IMG/VR virus record: IMGVR_UViG_3300028780_000013
Coordinates: 1-35,298 of that record
Direction: 5' to 3' (one strand)
Length of the DNA stretch: 35,298 nucleotides
Origin: a virus
The position numbers were made by a program, and so were the translations under genes. Shown piece by piece: positions 1 to 6,826 of the stretch (position 1 is the stretch's first letter; each line of letters opens with the position of its first letter). A model generated the notes under the pieces. It saw only the letters and a list, made by a program, of their open reading frames with translations, had not been told where the DNA came from and ran no database searches.

Positions 1-140
1 ACATACATCCTGAGGTACTGTTTCCTGAGCCTCCAGTGCCAGTAGGCGGCCCTGATGCCTATATTGCCGTACCAGAGGGCCAGAATTACCCAGCAGAGGC
101 AGGAAGAGGCGAATACGGGGTCACTAAACGAATGTGTCAT
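1..140 (-). CDS. Small membrane protein, cut by window edge
   Basis: The frame opens with ATG at 140, inside the end of the upstream gene (stop at 124), and runs off the left edge. A GAGG motif sits 7 bases before the ATG. The visible 46 residues start MTHSFSDPVF, followed by a hydrophobic stretch (about residues 10-31) and then a basic, aromatic tail (HWRLRKQYLRMY). This fits a single membrane segment with a positively charged cytoplasmic end. The family is not recognised and the C-terminus is unseen. Confidence 0.5.
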   Translation of the reverse strand, partial: MTHSFSDPVFASSCLCWVILALWYGNIGIRAAYWHWRLRKQYLRMY

Positions 141-456
141 TGAGGAACCTCACTTCCTCGTCGATAGCGTCCTGTCGATCTTCATAGGTGCCGGGGAGAA
201 TGGGACCACCGATGGGTGCAAGGTTGATGCGCCAGTCGCATGGCCACATCCGAGTGAACTCCGCTAGACTGGACTGACGGGAGCAGACCGAACGAAGACC
301 GTGAAACATCACGCGCAAGAGAGGGTTAGCCGGTTCTACGTGCGATGCACGCTTCACTACCGTCTCCGGTGTGATGAAGGGCTTACTGTGCTCATCGACG
401 AGAAACTTGATCTCGCCGTCTTCGTCTACTGTGATGGTCACGGTCTTGTCGGTCAT
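124..456 (-). CDS. Hypothetical protein with DUF2997-like N-terminus
   Basis: 110 residues from ATG at 456, one base after the stop of the upstream gene, which suggests coupled translation. The N-terminus (TVTITVDEDGEIKFLVDE) has the paired-strand pattern of DUF2997 proteins and resembles the start of the gene at 827-1009. The C-terminal part, with FTRMWPCDWRINL and then GGPILPGTY, resembles a common phage protein of unknown role. It may be a DUF2997-like domain fused to that phage domain. It sits downstream of the ATPase/Ycf35-like gene set. Function unknown. Confidence 0.75.
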   Translation of the reverse strand: MTDKTVTITVDEDGEIKFLVDEHSKPFITPETVVKRASHVEPANPLLRVMFHGLRSVCSRQSSLAEFTRMWPCDWRINLAPIGGPILPGTYEDRQDAIDEEVRFLNDTFV

Positions 457-457
457 C

Positions 458-775
458 TTATTTGCCCGCCTTCTTCGTCCGCGACTTCGAGCGACGGTGC
501 TGCTTCGCGGGCTTCTGGTTGGGCTTGCCGGGGTGCTTCTCGTGCCACAGCTTGCGGACAAGGGCCTCGACGGTTGCACGGTCAGCGGGGTCAAGCTCCA
601 TCGCACGCGGGTGATTGATTTCCTCCGCGATGGAGGCAAGGATGGCGGCCTGAAGCCGGGGCTTCTTGGCGGCGTTCTGAAGCTTCTTGACTTGGTTCGG
701 ATCAACCACCTGATCGATGGTTAGCTTGGGCAGGTATCCGATACGGCGGAGACGACGGGCGAGTGATACTGGCAT
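458..775 (-). CDS. Hypothetical basic protein
   Basis: 105 residues, starting MPVSLARRLRRIGYLPKL. The middle is helical, with charged and Leu/Ala-rich segments, and the last 25 residues are strongly basic (QKPAKQHRRSKSRTKKAGK). The basic tail suggests nucleic-acid or acidic-partner binding, but this is inference. Its stop is one base from the ATG of the next gene at 456, so the two are probably translated together. Confidence 0.7.
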   Translation of the reverse strand: MPVSLARRLRRIGYLPKLTIDQVVDPNQVKKLQNAAKKPRLQAAILASIAEEINHPRAMELDPADRATVEALVRKLWHEKHPGKPNQKPAKQHRRSKSRTKKAGK

Positions 776-826
776 GGTCTAGTCCTTTGCAGGTTAGGTT
801 GGTTCAGAGTGAGGTTGAAGTGTGCC

Positions 827-1009
827 TTACTTAGCGCACACTGTTGTGGTTGTCGTCGTCCGGTACTCAGGCTTTTTCTGCCGGTGAGTGACCTTAGAAC
901 CTTTGGTGAGGGTGTCCATCACTGCTGCACATCCTACACCCTTGAAGCCGTCGAGTTCAACACTAATCTCGCCGTTCTCATCGATTTCAATCGTGGCAAA
1001 CTTTGCCAT
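827..1009 (-). CDS. DUF2997-like small protein
   Basis: 60 residues with a clear AAGGAGG ribosome binding site. The sequence starts MAKFATIEIDENGEISVE, then has a conserved-looking GFKGVGCAAVMDTL segment. This matches the layout of DUF2997 proteins: two strands, then a G-x-G-C turn and a helix. In cyanobacteria DUF2997 genes are found next to Ycf35 (DUF1257) genes; here the neighbour at 1022-1477 is such a gene, 12 bases away. The Thr-rich basic tail (EYRTTTTTTVCAK) is unusual. Molecular function is unknown. Confidence 0.75.
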   Translation of the reverse strand: MAKFATIEIDENGEISVELDGFKGVGCAAVMDTLTKGSKVTHRQKKPEYRTTTTTTVCAK

Positions 1010-1021
1010 GTCGCGGCCTCC

Positions 1022-1477
1022 TTAGGCGATTGCGTACTTGTACTGGGTGACTTTCTTGCCGTTGCGCTCGACCTGCTTATTCACCACAAGCTTGTAGCCA
1101 GCTTTCTTGGCGTTGGCGAAGACGAACTGCTTCGAGTACTCCTGCTTCACACTCTTGAGCCAGCCTGCGTTGTGCCGGGTAGAGTCGAAGTCGGAGATGA
1201 TGGCAGAGTAGGTGCCGTCCGCATTACGGGTGAACCCGATGTCGTTTGACGAAGAGCCTACCTGCTTGCGGCGGATGATGATGTCGGCCTTCATCGCTTT
1301 GGCGGGGTTGGTGGTATGGCCTACGCCATCCAGTGTGCGGTAGTCCCCTTGGTAGCCGACGAGGGGCTGAGGATTGCCGATGTGGTCTTCCACCTCGGTG
1401 TACCCCATCTCGAACAACGCGGCCAGCAATACCTTGCCATCGTTGAAAGTTGTTGCGGCTGTTGCGTACTCACTCAT
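1022..1477 (-). CDS. Ycf35/DUF1257-like protein
   Basis: 151 residues. Features of the DUF1257 (Ycf35) family are visible: an N-terminal helix with LLAALFEMGYTEVEDH, then VGYQGDYR, a strand ADIIIRRKQ, the DIGFTRNADGTYSAII pair of strands, and a C-terminal half with EYSKQFVFANAKKAGYKLV. The known family is found in plastids, cyanobacteria and some phages; its biochemical role is not established. Here it lies between a DUF2997-like gene and, further upstream, a Ycf46-like ATPase, the usual association. A promoter at 1504-1532 is just upstream, with an AAGGAG site before the ATG. Confidence 0.85.
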   Translation of the reverse strand: MSEYATAATTFNDGKVLLAALFEMGYTEVEDHIGNPQPLVGYQGDYRTLDGVGHTTNPAKAMKADIIIRRKQVGSSSNDIGFTRNADGTYSAIISDFDSTRHNAGWLKSVKQEYSKQFVFANAKKAGYKLVVNKQVERNGKKVTQYKYAIA

Positions 1478-1503
1478 GCTGCTCTCCTTGGTAGTGCGTA
1501 TTC

Positions 1504-1532
1504 AGTACATCATACTGCGGGGTGCATGTCAA
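1504..1532 (-). promoter_or_regulatory. Sigma70-type promoter for the Ycf35-like unit
   Basis: On the minus strand a perfect TTGACA (-35) at 1527-1532 is followed after 17 bases by TGTACT (-10) at 1504-1509. The predicted start lies about 20 bases before the ATG at 1477. The -10 is a poor match, so strength is uncertain. Confidence 0.5.
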
Positions 1533-1565
1533 CGCCTAAAATGACATGCAACCCAACTAGTTAGC

Positions 1566-2027
1566 CTACACCTCGACCGTGACTTTCAGTGCCTTGCCGC
1601 CCACGCTTACACGCTTGCGGCCACCTAGTTTCTGCGCCTTGTCTGCTTCCTCTTCCGTGGGGTGGCCGTAGGCTTCTAGGTTGTTCCCACTGCCGTAGAT
1701 GTTGAAGTACACGTCCTTGGTCTCGACCTTCATGAACAGGTCACGAGAGTCCCACGTCCTATTTTCGTAGGCGTCAGCCCTCCCTTCGATAGTACGCTGG
1801 ATAAGGGTATTATAACCTCTATCCTCCAGAACTCCTGCCAAAGGAAACTTCCCGGCGTTCTTGAAGATCGTAAGCTGTGTGACTTCCTTACCCTCACCTG
1901 TGACCACCGGTTTACCGGCTAGTGCTGCTGTGAGGTCAAACGGCGTCATGCCTTCTGGCAATGGCCCGGATGATTGAGATGTAAAGCTCACGCTCTTGCT
2001 GATAGGATCGCTTATGTCTGGCTGCAT
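1566..2027 (-). CDS. Hypothetical phage protein
   Basis: 153 residues. After a Ser-rich leader it has MTPFDLTAALAGKPVVTGEG, VTQLTIFKNAGKFPLAGVLE and a C-terminal segment with RDLFMKVETKDVYFNIYG. A short FDL..AL.G.PVVT..GK.V domain of this kind is common in phage genomes and looks like a small beta-rich fold; no activity is known. It lies between the membrane protein at 2047-2253 and the Ycf35-like unit. Confidence 0.8.
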   Translation of the reverse strand: MQPDISDPISKSVSFTSQSSGPLPEGMTPFDLTAALAGKPVVTGEGKEVTQLTIFKNAGKFPLAGVLEDRGYNTLIQRTIEGRADAYENRTWDSRDLFMKVETKDVYFNIYGSGNNLEAYGHPTEEEADKAQKLGGRKRVSVGGKALKVTVEV

Positions 2028-2046
2028 GGTGTCCTCCTTGGACGGG

Positions 2047-2253
2047 TTAGAGATTCAGGCTGGTGATGGTTGAGTCGATGGCCTTTTGCTCACGGTTCTT
2101 ACGCCACGAGTTGAAACGTTGAAGGAACTCTGGGCCGCCACTAATAGCGTACCACAAGTAAAAGAACGTTATTATGGGACCGACAACGAAGTAGAAGAGA
2201 CCCCAGCCTATCGCCACGTGCATGAGGTCTCGTAGTGTGATGGCGTGGCCCAT
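2047..2253 (-). CDS. Small membrane protein
   Basis: 68 residues. A hydrophobic stretch at about residues 12-38 (VAIGWGLFYFVVGPIITFFY) predicts one long or two short membrane segments; the C-terminal tail is charged (RKNREQKAI). The ATG overlaps the stop of the ATPase gene in the arrangement TAATG, so it is probably translationally coupled to it. It may anchor or accompany the ATPase, but no family is recognised. Confidence 0.75.
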   Translation of the reverse strand: MGHAITLRDLMHVAIGWGLFYFVVGPIITFFYLWYAISGGPEFLQRFNSWRKNREQKAIDSTITSLNL

Positions 2254-3830
2254 TAGTCCCTGATCTTTCTACCTGAACCCGCGAAGACGGGGCCGGTGAT
2301 GTCGCTGTTATCCTTACGCGTGGTCTCATCGTGGTAGTAGGTGCCCACCTTGGATGCACTCAGATAGCGTCCAGATGCCTCTAGGCGCGTCTTCTCAAGT
2401 GTGGCGGCGTCAGAGATGGCTGACGGTACGATGTACGTTGCAGCCTTCGCCAGTGTCCAGTTGAGCATGTCTGCCTTCTTGCAGCAGTCACGAATCTCAG
2501 CGCCCGTCCAGTTCTCGCTCGGTGGGTTCGGTTCGTCGTTGACGAGTCCGTGGTTGCGGCGTTGGATGGCCCAGATTTCATCGCGCTCTGACGCATTCGG
2601 AGAGTCAAAGAAGAACTTGACGAGAGAGAAGCGGCGGCGAAGCTCAGGCGGTAGGTTGGCGATGCCGTTGCAGGTAGCGATGCAGAGCACGTTGCCACTG
2701 CTGATGGCGTCGATGGTCTTGGTCGCGGTGCGCAGGTTGTGGCCAGAGTTACCGACGTGCATGTCTTGCATGGCGGCGATGTCGAAGACGATGACGGGCT
2801 TGTTGTAGGTGGCTCCCAGACTCTTGGCCAGTTGCGACTTGGACACGCCGGGGATGCCGATGCTCAGCGCACCATTGACGCCCTTGTCTTCCATCCACGA
2901 GAGGATGATACCGTTCATTTCCGTCTTGGTGCCCGACGAGTCCGTACCGTTACCGGCCATCTGCTTCTCGATCTCGTCGATGAAGAGGATGACTTCAGGC
3001 GCGTTCTTGCCGGTCATGACGGCCCGGTAGAACTCTTTGGCACTCTCGATGCCTCCGATGTCATCCAGCGTCTCCTTGCCCTTGTAGACGGTCAGGCCGG
3101 GGGTAGCGTTGATGATCTGGCGCTTGCGCTCCCAGAGGTCGGTGATGCTGAGGGTGCCTTTACGGATGGACTCCTTCTCCTTGCCCGGTATCTTCTCAGT
3201 GGTCAGGCACATCGCGGTCGCCTGATCTGCACTGAAGGACGAGAGACCGATGAGCGCGTCGACTGCCGACTTCTCGATGTCGGTGGTCAGAGATGCCTCG
3301 GCGTTCGCGCTCTTGAACGTATTGCGTACGATCACCGCAAGCTCTTCACGTGTGGGCAGTGGTTCATCAAGCACAAGCACGTCCGTCTGAAGCTCGATGG
3401 GCAGAGTCGCGCCGGGTGTGCTGACGAGCACGAGCATGTTACCCACGTTCTTGTAGATGTCTCGCAGGTTCCACACGGCCTGTACGTTGGTGGGGTCACC
3501 CCAGAGCAGATGCGCGTTAGAGATAAACACGATCATGTCGCTGACGCCATCCGTCTCCAGAGCCTTCAGTGTCTCAGGCAACTGTACCGTCTCAGGTGTC
3601 TCAAGTCCGGCCTTCGCCATGAGTGTGGCGTATGCTTCCTTGCTGGCCTTGGTGTTGTTCATTGGCAGGAGACCGTGGACAGAATCCCAGATGAGCATAG
3701 GCGTGCTATCGAGGGTGCCGTTCAGTGCTGCACTGATATTGCGGGTGAGTCCCTTGGCATCGAACGTACGCATGTTGATGATGGGAGTGGAGACGCGGCG
3801 GGCGGCCTTGAACTGTTGGATGAAATCCAT
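2253..3830 (-). CDS. Ycf46-like AAA+ ATPase with rearranged core
   Basis: 525 residues. The N-terminal half (about 1-240) resembles the degenerate NTPase half of Ycf46: LIWDSVHGLLPMN near 46-58, DMIVFISNAHLLW near 98-110, VLVLDEPLPTREEL near 151-164. The C-terminal half begins LDDIGGIESAKEF (255-267). The Walker B strand VILFIDE (280-286) comes before the Walker A loop GIPGVSKS (325-332), which is followed by a beta-2 strand VIVFD, sensor 1 (CIATCNG, N388), an arginine-finger RRR (398-400) and a sensor 2 region GAEIR (443-447). In ordinary AAA+ proteins Walker A precedes Walker B, so the core appears permuted. The P-loop is also atypical, with Ser where the last Gly of GxxxxGKS is expected. 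Probably an ATP-driven remodelling enzyme acting with the Ycf35/DUF2997-like proteins downstream. Confidence 0.88.
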   Translation of the reverse strand: MDFIQQFKAARRVSTPIINMRTFDAKGLTRNISAALNGTLDSTPMLIWDSVHGLLPMNNTKASKEAYATLMAKAGLETPETVQLPETLKALETDGVSDMIVFISNAHLLWGDPTNVQAVWNLRDIYKNVGNMLVLVSTPGATLPIELQTDVLVLDEPLPTREELAVIVRNTFKSANAEASLTTDIEKSAVDALIGLSSFSADQATAMCLTTEKIPGKEKESIRKGTLSITDLWERKRQIINATPGLTVYKGKETLDDIGGIESAKEFYRAVMTGKNAPEVILFIDEIEKQMAGNGTDSSGTKTEMNGIILSWMEDKGVNGALSIGIPGVSKSQLAKSLGATYNKPVIVFDIAAMQDMHVGNSGHNLRTATKTIDAISSGNVLCIATCNGIANLPPELRRRFSLVKFFFDSPNASERDEIWAIQRRNHGLVNDEPNPPSENWTGAEIRDCCKKADMLNWTLAKAATYIVPSAISDAATLEKTRLEASGRYLSASKVGTYYHDETTRKDNSDITGPVFAGSGRKIRD

Positions 3831-3871
3831 AATGGGTGAGGCTCCTTTTCAGGTACGGTTGAGTTACTTTC

Positions 3872-4057
3872 CTAAGGATACAGAACGATCTCTTCGGTGT
3901 CAACAAAATAATCAGGCCCAGCTTCGGCCACATCTCGGAACTTTTGTTCCACCTCTTGAGGTGTAGAGCGTAACAGGCTTACGATCACGCGCTGTGCATC
4001 CAGCAGCTTATCAGTATACCCGTCACGCGCTACTGCCTCGGCCCACACGCTGCTCAT
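3872..4057 (-). CDS. Small hypothetical protein
   Basis: 61 residues, acidic, helical in the middle (TDKLLDAQRVIVSLLRST, EVEQKFRDVAEA). The ATG overlaps the stop of the upstream gene as ATGA, arguing that the start is right and that translation is coupled. Function not recognised. Confidence 0.65.
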   Translation of the reverse strand: MSSVWAEAVARDGYTDKLLDAQRVIVSLLRSTPQEVEQKFRDVAEAGPDYFVDTEEIVLYP

Positions 4058-4620
4058 GGTGCTGTGGTGTTTGGGTTTTCACCCTTGGGGAACCACCCGT
4101 TAGCACGAAGGTTGTAGGCTGTGATGTACTTCAGGCCCGTGCTGCCGTCCTTCTTGTGCAAACGCACGATGTACTCGCCCACCTCAGGTGCTCTCGATCT
4201 GCGCTGGTTCGCTGGGAGTATGCTGCTCTGAGTGACGGCCTCAAGCACGCCGGACTCTGACGGTGTTGCCAGTACCCACGTACGCGGTCCGTATACGCTG
4301 CGGTATACTTGGGCCGGGTCTTGCCCTAAGTACTTGCGCTGTGTCGTCCACCGCTGAAAGATTGTGCCCAGAGGTGCCGGTGCGCCTGCGCCCTCGATTG
4401 CGGCGGCCTCTTCAGCCTGTATACGTGCGACCATGGCCACGTTGACCTGCTCCCATAGGTGGTTGATCGTAGGCCCATAGATGCGCTCAAGCTCTGCGTC
4501 TATGATGCGCCGGGACACATCCATTAGCTTGGTGCGTACCTTGTCACGGGCCTGCATTGCTGCCCACTTCATCGTCTCGCGCTGTGCCTCTGCGCGTCTA
4601 AGCTCTTCATTCCGTGGCAT
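4054..4620 (-). CDS. Hypothetical protein
   Basis: 188 residues from ATG at 4620, chosen because GAGGAG precedes it; a longer frame extends upstream over the previous gene. Residues 1-80 are charged and probably helical (EELRRAEAQRETMKWAA). A C-terminal part with TWVLATPSES, VGEYIVRLHKKDGST and YITAYNLRANGWFP looks like a small beta-rich fold. No catalytic motif is visible. Overlaps its neighbours by a few bases on both sides. Confidence 0.75.
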   Translation of the reverse strand: MPRNEELRRAEAQRETMKWAAMQARDKVRTKLMDVSRRIIDAELERIYGPTINHLWEQVNVAMVARIQAEEAAAIEGAGAPAPLGTIFQRWTTQRKYLGQDPAQVYRSVYGPRTWVLATPSESGVLEAVTQSSILPANQRRSRAPEVGEYIVRLHKKDGSTGLKYITAYNLRANGWFPKGENPNTTAP

Positions 4621-4621
4621 A

Positions 4622-5002
4622 TTAGCTCCTCGCTGGTATTCCCTTGCGTGAAAGTGTAATCTCCGCTGTTGCGTATCCACCGCTCATATTGCCCGGGGGT
4701 GGATACCCTACTTTGGTGATGTTGTAAATGACTTCGCCGTCGTCCATAGTGCGCTCCCATAGCTGGTAGCCGTGCAGTAGTGCCCGCGTGTCGCTAACTC
4801 GATTCCATAGGCCCGGTACTAGCTGATAGCCTAAGAACGTGGCCAGCATCCTGAGGTACTGCTCTGCATCTGTGACGGTGCCCAGCTCTGTCGCGGGCTG
4901 CGTCGGAGCGTGCAGGGACATCTCGCCGTCATTGAAGATGGCCAGTTGCGCCTGACCGTTCGTTACTACAAATTCATGCGCTGTGCTTCTGACAGTCCCC
5001 AC
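4622..5002 (-). CDS. Hypothetical protein, GTG start
   Basis: 126 residues. The start is GTG at 5002, overlapping the stop of the upstream gene as TAGTG; no ATG is available before residue 28. The first 30 residues form strands (EFVVTNGQAQLAIFNDGEMSL), then a helix with DAEQYLRMLATFLGYQLV. No motif of known activity. One base separates its stop from the ATG of the next gene. Confidence 0.7.
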   Translation of the reverse strand: MGTVRSTAHEFVVTNGQAQLAIFNDGEMSLHAPTQPATELGTVTDAEQYLRMLATFLGYQLVPGLWNRVSDTRALLHGYQLWERTMDDGEVIYNITKVGYPPPGNMSGGYATAEITLSRKGIPARS

Positions 5003-5283
5003 TATATCAGCTCACTTTCTACCGGGGTGCGTGTGACGAGCACGGCCTTCTGGTTGTTGAGTGCTTTGATGAACTCCGCGATGTTGCGCACGTACCCGAT
5101 GCGCGTGTTGTGATACGGGCCTTCTGGTACCAGTATCTCGATCACCAGACTATTCTCGCTGGTGCCATCCCAGACGCCCGACGCGCTGAAGATGGTGTAG
5201 GCGCTGAAGTAGTGACCCACCTCGACCTTGATCCGGTCAAGGTTCAAGTCTTCCGTCCATATTCTTACTAGTGTGCCGTTCAT
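5002..5283 (-). CDS. Hypothetical protein
   Basis: 93 residues, beginning MNGTLVRIWTEDLNLDRIK and mostly strand-forming, with a C-terminal helix (NIAEFIKALNNQK). An AAGGAG site precedes the ATG. No family recognised. First gene of a three- to four-gene overlapping set running leftward. Confidence 0.7.
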   Translation of the reverse strand: MNGTLVRIWTEDLNLDRIKVEVGHYFSAYTIFSASGVWDGTSENSLVIEILVPEGPYHNTRIGYVRNIAEFIKALNNQKAVLVTRTPVESELI

Positions 5284-5357
5284 ACCGCTCCTTTGTGATG
5301 CTGGGATAAGCTTACATTATGACGGCCCCTGTTGTCAAGGGCCGCCAGCATCTAAGT

Positions 5358-5669
5358 TTATACCACTGTTTCGTGTGACTGATTCACTGCCACGCCCGCT
5401 ATTTCGTAGCGTTCGATGCGGCACTCTTCGCCATCGCTCAGGTACATGCCAAACACTGCGTTACCTAGTGCGCTGGGATTGCACCCGAACCCGCCAGCGG
5501 CAAGGAACCGTCTATCTAGCATCTGCTGATATGCCGGTGCCAATGCTGCCTTGCGCACCACCACTACTTTGCCCGCGTAGTGTTCTGAACTGCTGCCGGG
5601 GACTACCGCGTTTATTTCGGCCTGCTCTGGTGTATCCTCTGTCACTGTTTGCTTCTTGGTACGTGCCAT
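5358..5669 (-). CDS. Hypothetical protein
   Basis: 103 residues. Basic N-terminus (MARTKKQTV), acidic stretch, then VVVVRKAALAPAYQQMLDRR, GGFGCNP and a C-terminal strand pair CRIERYEIAGVAVNQ. No motif of known function. Ends 74 bases before the next leftward gene start. Confidence 0.65.
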   Translation of the reverse strand: MARTKKQTVTEDTPEQAEINAVVPGSSSEHYAGKVVVVRKAALAPAYQQMLDRRFLAAGGFGCNPSALGNAVFGMYLSDGEECRIERYEIAGVAVNQSHETVV

Positions 5670-5727
5670 ACTGGTCTCGATTCCGCGCTGTGTGCGCTGG
5701 TTATGGTGCGCTGAGGGTACCGCACCC

Positions 5728-6153
5728 CTATACTAGCGGGTGCGCCTTGACGAAGTCATGCTGCTCCTTCTCTTCGCCGTAGCTGCTGTAGTCGTCTTCC
5801 TCCCTGAACGTCTCCTTCTCCGCTTCCTCCTGAGTGAACTCGTTACGGTGGAGATACGAACGGCCAAACTCTGCCAGTGCCACGGCATAGGCGGCCTTTG
5901 CCTCAGTGCATTTGACGCACGCGGCGATTACTTCGCTGCTATCGTAACGGTGCTCTTCACACTCTTCAGTCGTGTTGTAATCGAACTGCGATTGAAACGC
6001 ATCGCACCCGCTACAGGAACCGTACGAACCGTGAACCCAATACGCTTTACCCTCAAAGCGTACAGATGCCCACCAGTCCCCCTGATAGCTGCCAAACGTC
6101 TCGTACTCCACAACTTCCGCTCCTGCTGCTTCCATCGCTGACTTGTAACCCAT
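5728..6153 (-). CDS. Hypothetical phage protein with Cys motifs
   Basis: 141 residues. The centre has GSYQGDWWASVRF, then VHGSYGSCSGCDAFQ, and later CVKC. A G-D-(W/F) strand followed by a C-x-x-C-(D/A)F motif is a recurring pattern in small phage proteins of unknown role; compare the product of 17124-17483, which has a similar strand-then-CSCYG layout. The Cys pairs could bind a metal. The C-terminal third is strongly acidic. One of the 19-base leader repeats lies just upstream (6164-6182). Confidence 0.75.
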   Translation of the reverse strand: MGYKSAMEAAGAEVVEYETFGSYQGDWWASVRFEGKAYWVHGSYGSCSGCDAFQSQFDYNTTEECEEHRYDSSEVIAACVKCTEAKAAYAVALAEFGRSYLHRNEFTQEEAEKETFREEDDYSSYGEEKEQHDFVKAHPLV

Positions 6154-6163
6154 ACATCCTCCT

Positions 6164-6182
6164 TTGCGCTGGTGTCGCGCTG
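6164..6182 (-). repeat. 19-base leader repeat, copy 1 of 3
   Basis: TTGCGCTGGTGTCGCGCTG on the plus strand, occurring identically at 6164-6182, 6446-6464 and 6704-6722. Read on the coding strand it ends just before the GGAG ribosome binding site of the following gene in each case. Confidence 0.9.
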
Positions 6183-6233
6183 ATACTCCTGATTATACCA
6201 CACTGCAAAGCTGCCCGGTGGGTTACCCCTAGG

Positions 6234-6428
6234 CTAAAGGGTATAGAGGAACCTGGGTACCGTGCGGGCAGCATTCCACTTGTTGATAAGCTGGTGTGCC
6301 TCAAGTTGTGCCATCCCACCTAACAGAGATGGGAATAGGCCCGCCTGTAGATAATGGTCTTCGCTGAATGCCACGATTGACACGCGGCCTGTCTGTAGAT
6401 TCTGCCGTTTGAAGGTCTTATACCGCAT
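6234..6428 (-). CDS. Small hypothetical protein
   Basis: 64 residues (starts MRYKTFKRQNLQTGRV) with an AAGGAG site 9 bases before the ATG. Strands first, then a helix (MAQLEAHQLINKWN). Possibly a small phage accessory protein; no family recognised. Confidence 0.6.
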   Translation of the reverse strand: MRYKTFKRQNLQTGRVSIVAFSEDHYLQAGLFPSLLGGMAQLEAHQLINKWNAARTVPRFLYTL

Positions 6429-6445
6429 CTGTAAAGCTCCTTTTG

Positions 6446-6464
6446 TTGCGCTGGTGTCGCGCTG
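6446..6464 (-). repeat. 19-base leader repeat, copy 2 of 3
   Basis: Identical to 6164-6182. It begins directly after the stop codon (6465-6467) of the upstream gene and ends at the ribosome binding site for the gene starting at 6428. Confidence 0.9.
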
Positions 6465-6689
6465 TTAGTTGCACGTTGATTGTAACACTTCGCTACCGTC
6501 CGCACGTTCGCAGAGGTACGGAGTGCAAAGATATTGTTTCTTAGCTGCTATCCCTAGCAGCTTAGCGCCTTTGGTTTGCGCCTCAAACATGGTACTTGCG
6601 TAGACTTCGCATCTACCCTTTGGGGATGTAACGATATACCCACAAAGGCCCGCATCCAAAGGCCCGCGTATTGCTTTGATATCCAACAT
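6465..6689 (-). CDS. Small hypothetical protein
   Basis: 74 residues from ATG at 6689, preceded by AAGGAG; the frame is open upstream but lacks a ribosome binding site there. It starts MLDIKAIRGPLDAGLCG and carries four Cys, two in LCTPYLCERADG. Function not recognised. Confidence 0.65.
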   Translation of the reverse strand: MLDIKAIRGPLDAGLCGYIVTSPKGRCEVYASTMFEAQTKGAKLLGIAAKKQYLCTPYLCERADGSEVLQSTCN

Positions 6690-6703
6690 GGTAACACTCT
6701 CCT

Positions 6704-6722
6704 TTGCGCTGGTGTCGCGCTG
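6704..6722 (-). repeat. 19-base leader repeat, copy 3 of 3
   Basis: Identical to 6164-6182, placed directly before the ribosome binding site of the gene starting at 6689. Confidence 0.9.
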
Positions 6723-6744
6723 GTAGTTGCCGTTATCGGCAGCT

Positions 6745-6825
6745 TTACCATCTCCTTGTGACGTACGCAATACAGCCAACAAATACGGCCACGATAACGA
6801 AGTCTATCCACTGAATCGGACTCAT
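6745..6825 (-). CDS. 26-residue membrane peptide
   Basis: ATG at 6825 with a GGAGAATA ribosome binding site lying in the end of the upstream gene (stop at 6827). The product starts MSPIQWIDFVIVAVFVG and ends YVTRRW: one short membrane segment with a basic end. The good ribosome binding site and spacing support translation. Function unknown. Confidence 0.5.
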   Translation of the reverse strand: MSPIQWIDFVIVAVFVGCIAYVTRRW

Positions 6826-6826
6826 A

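Noticed and set aside
2739-3839. 366-codon plus-strand frame opposite the ATPase
   Set aside because: Antisense shadow of a well-supported gene; no ribosome binding site and no recognisable domain.
5310-5340. TTGACA near 5330 as promoter
   Set aside because: No -10 box at a suitable distance (CATAAT is only 12 bases away).
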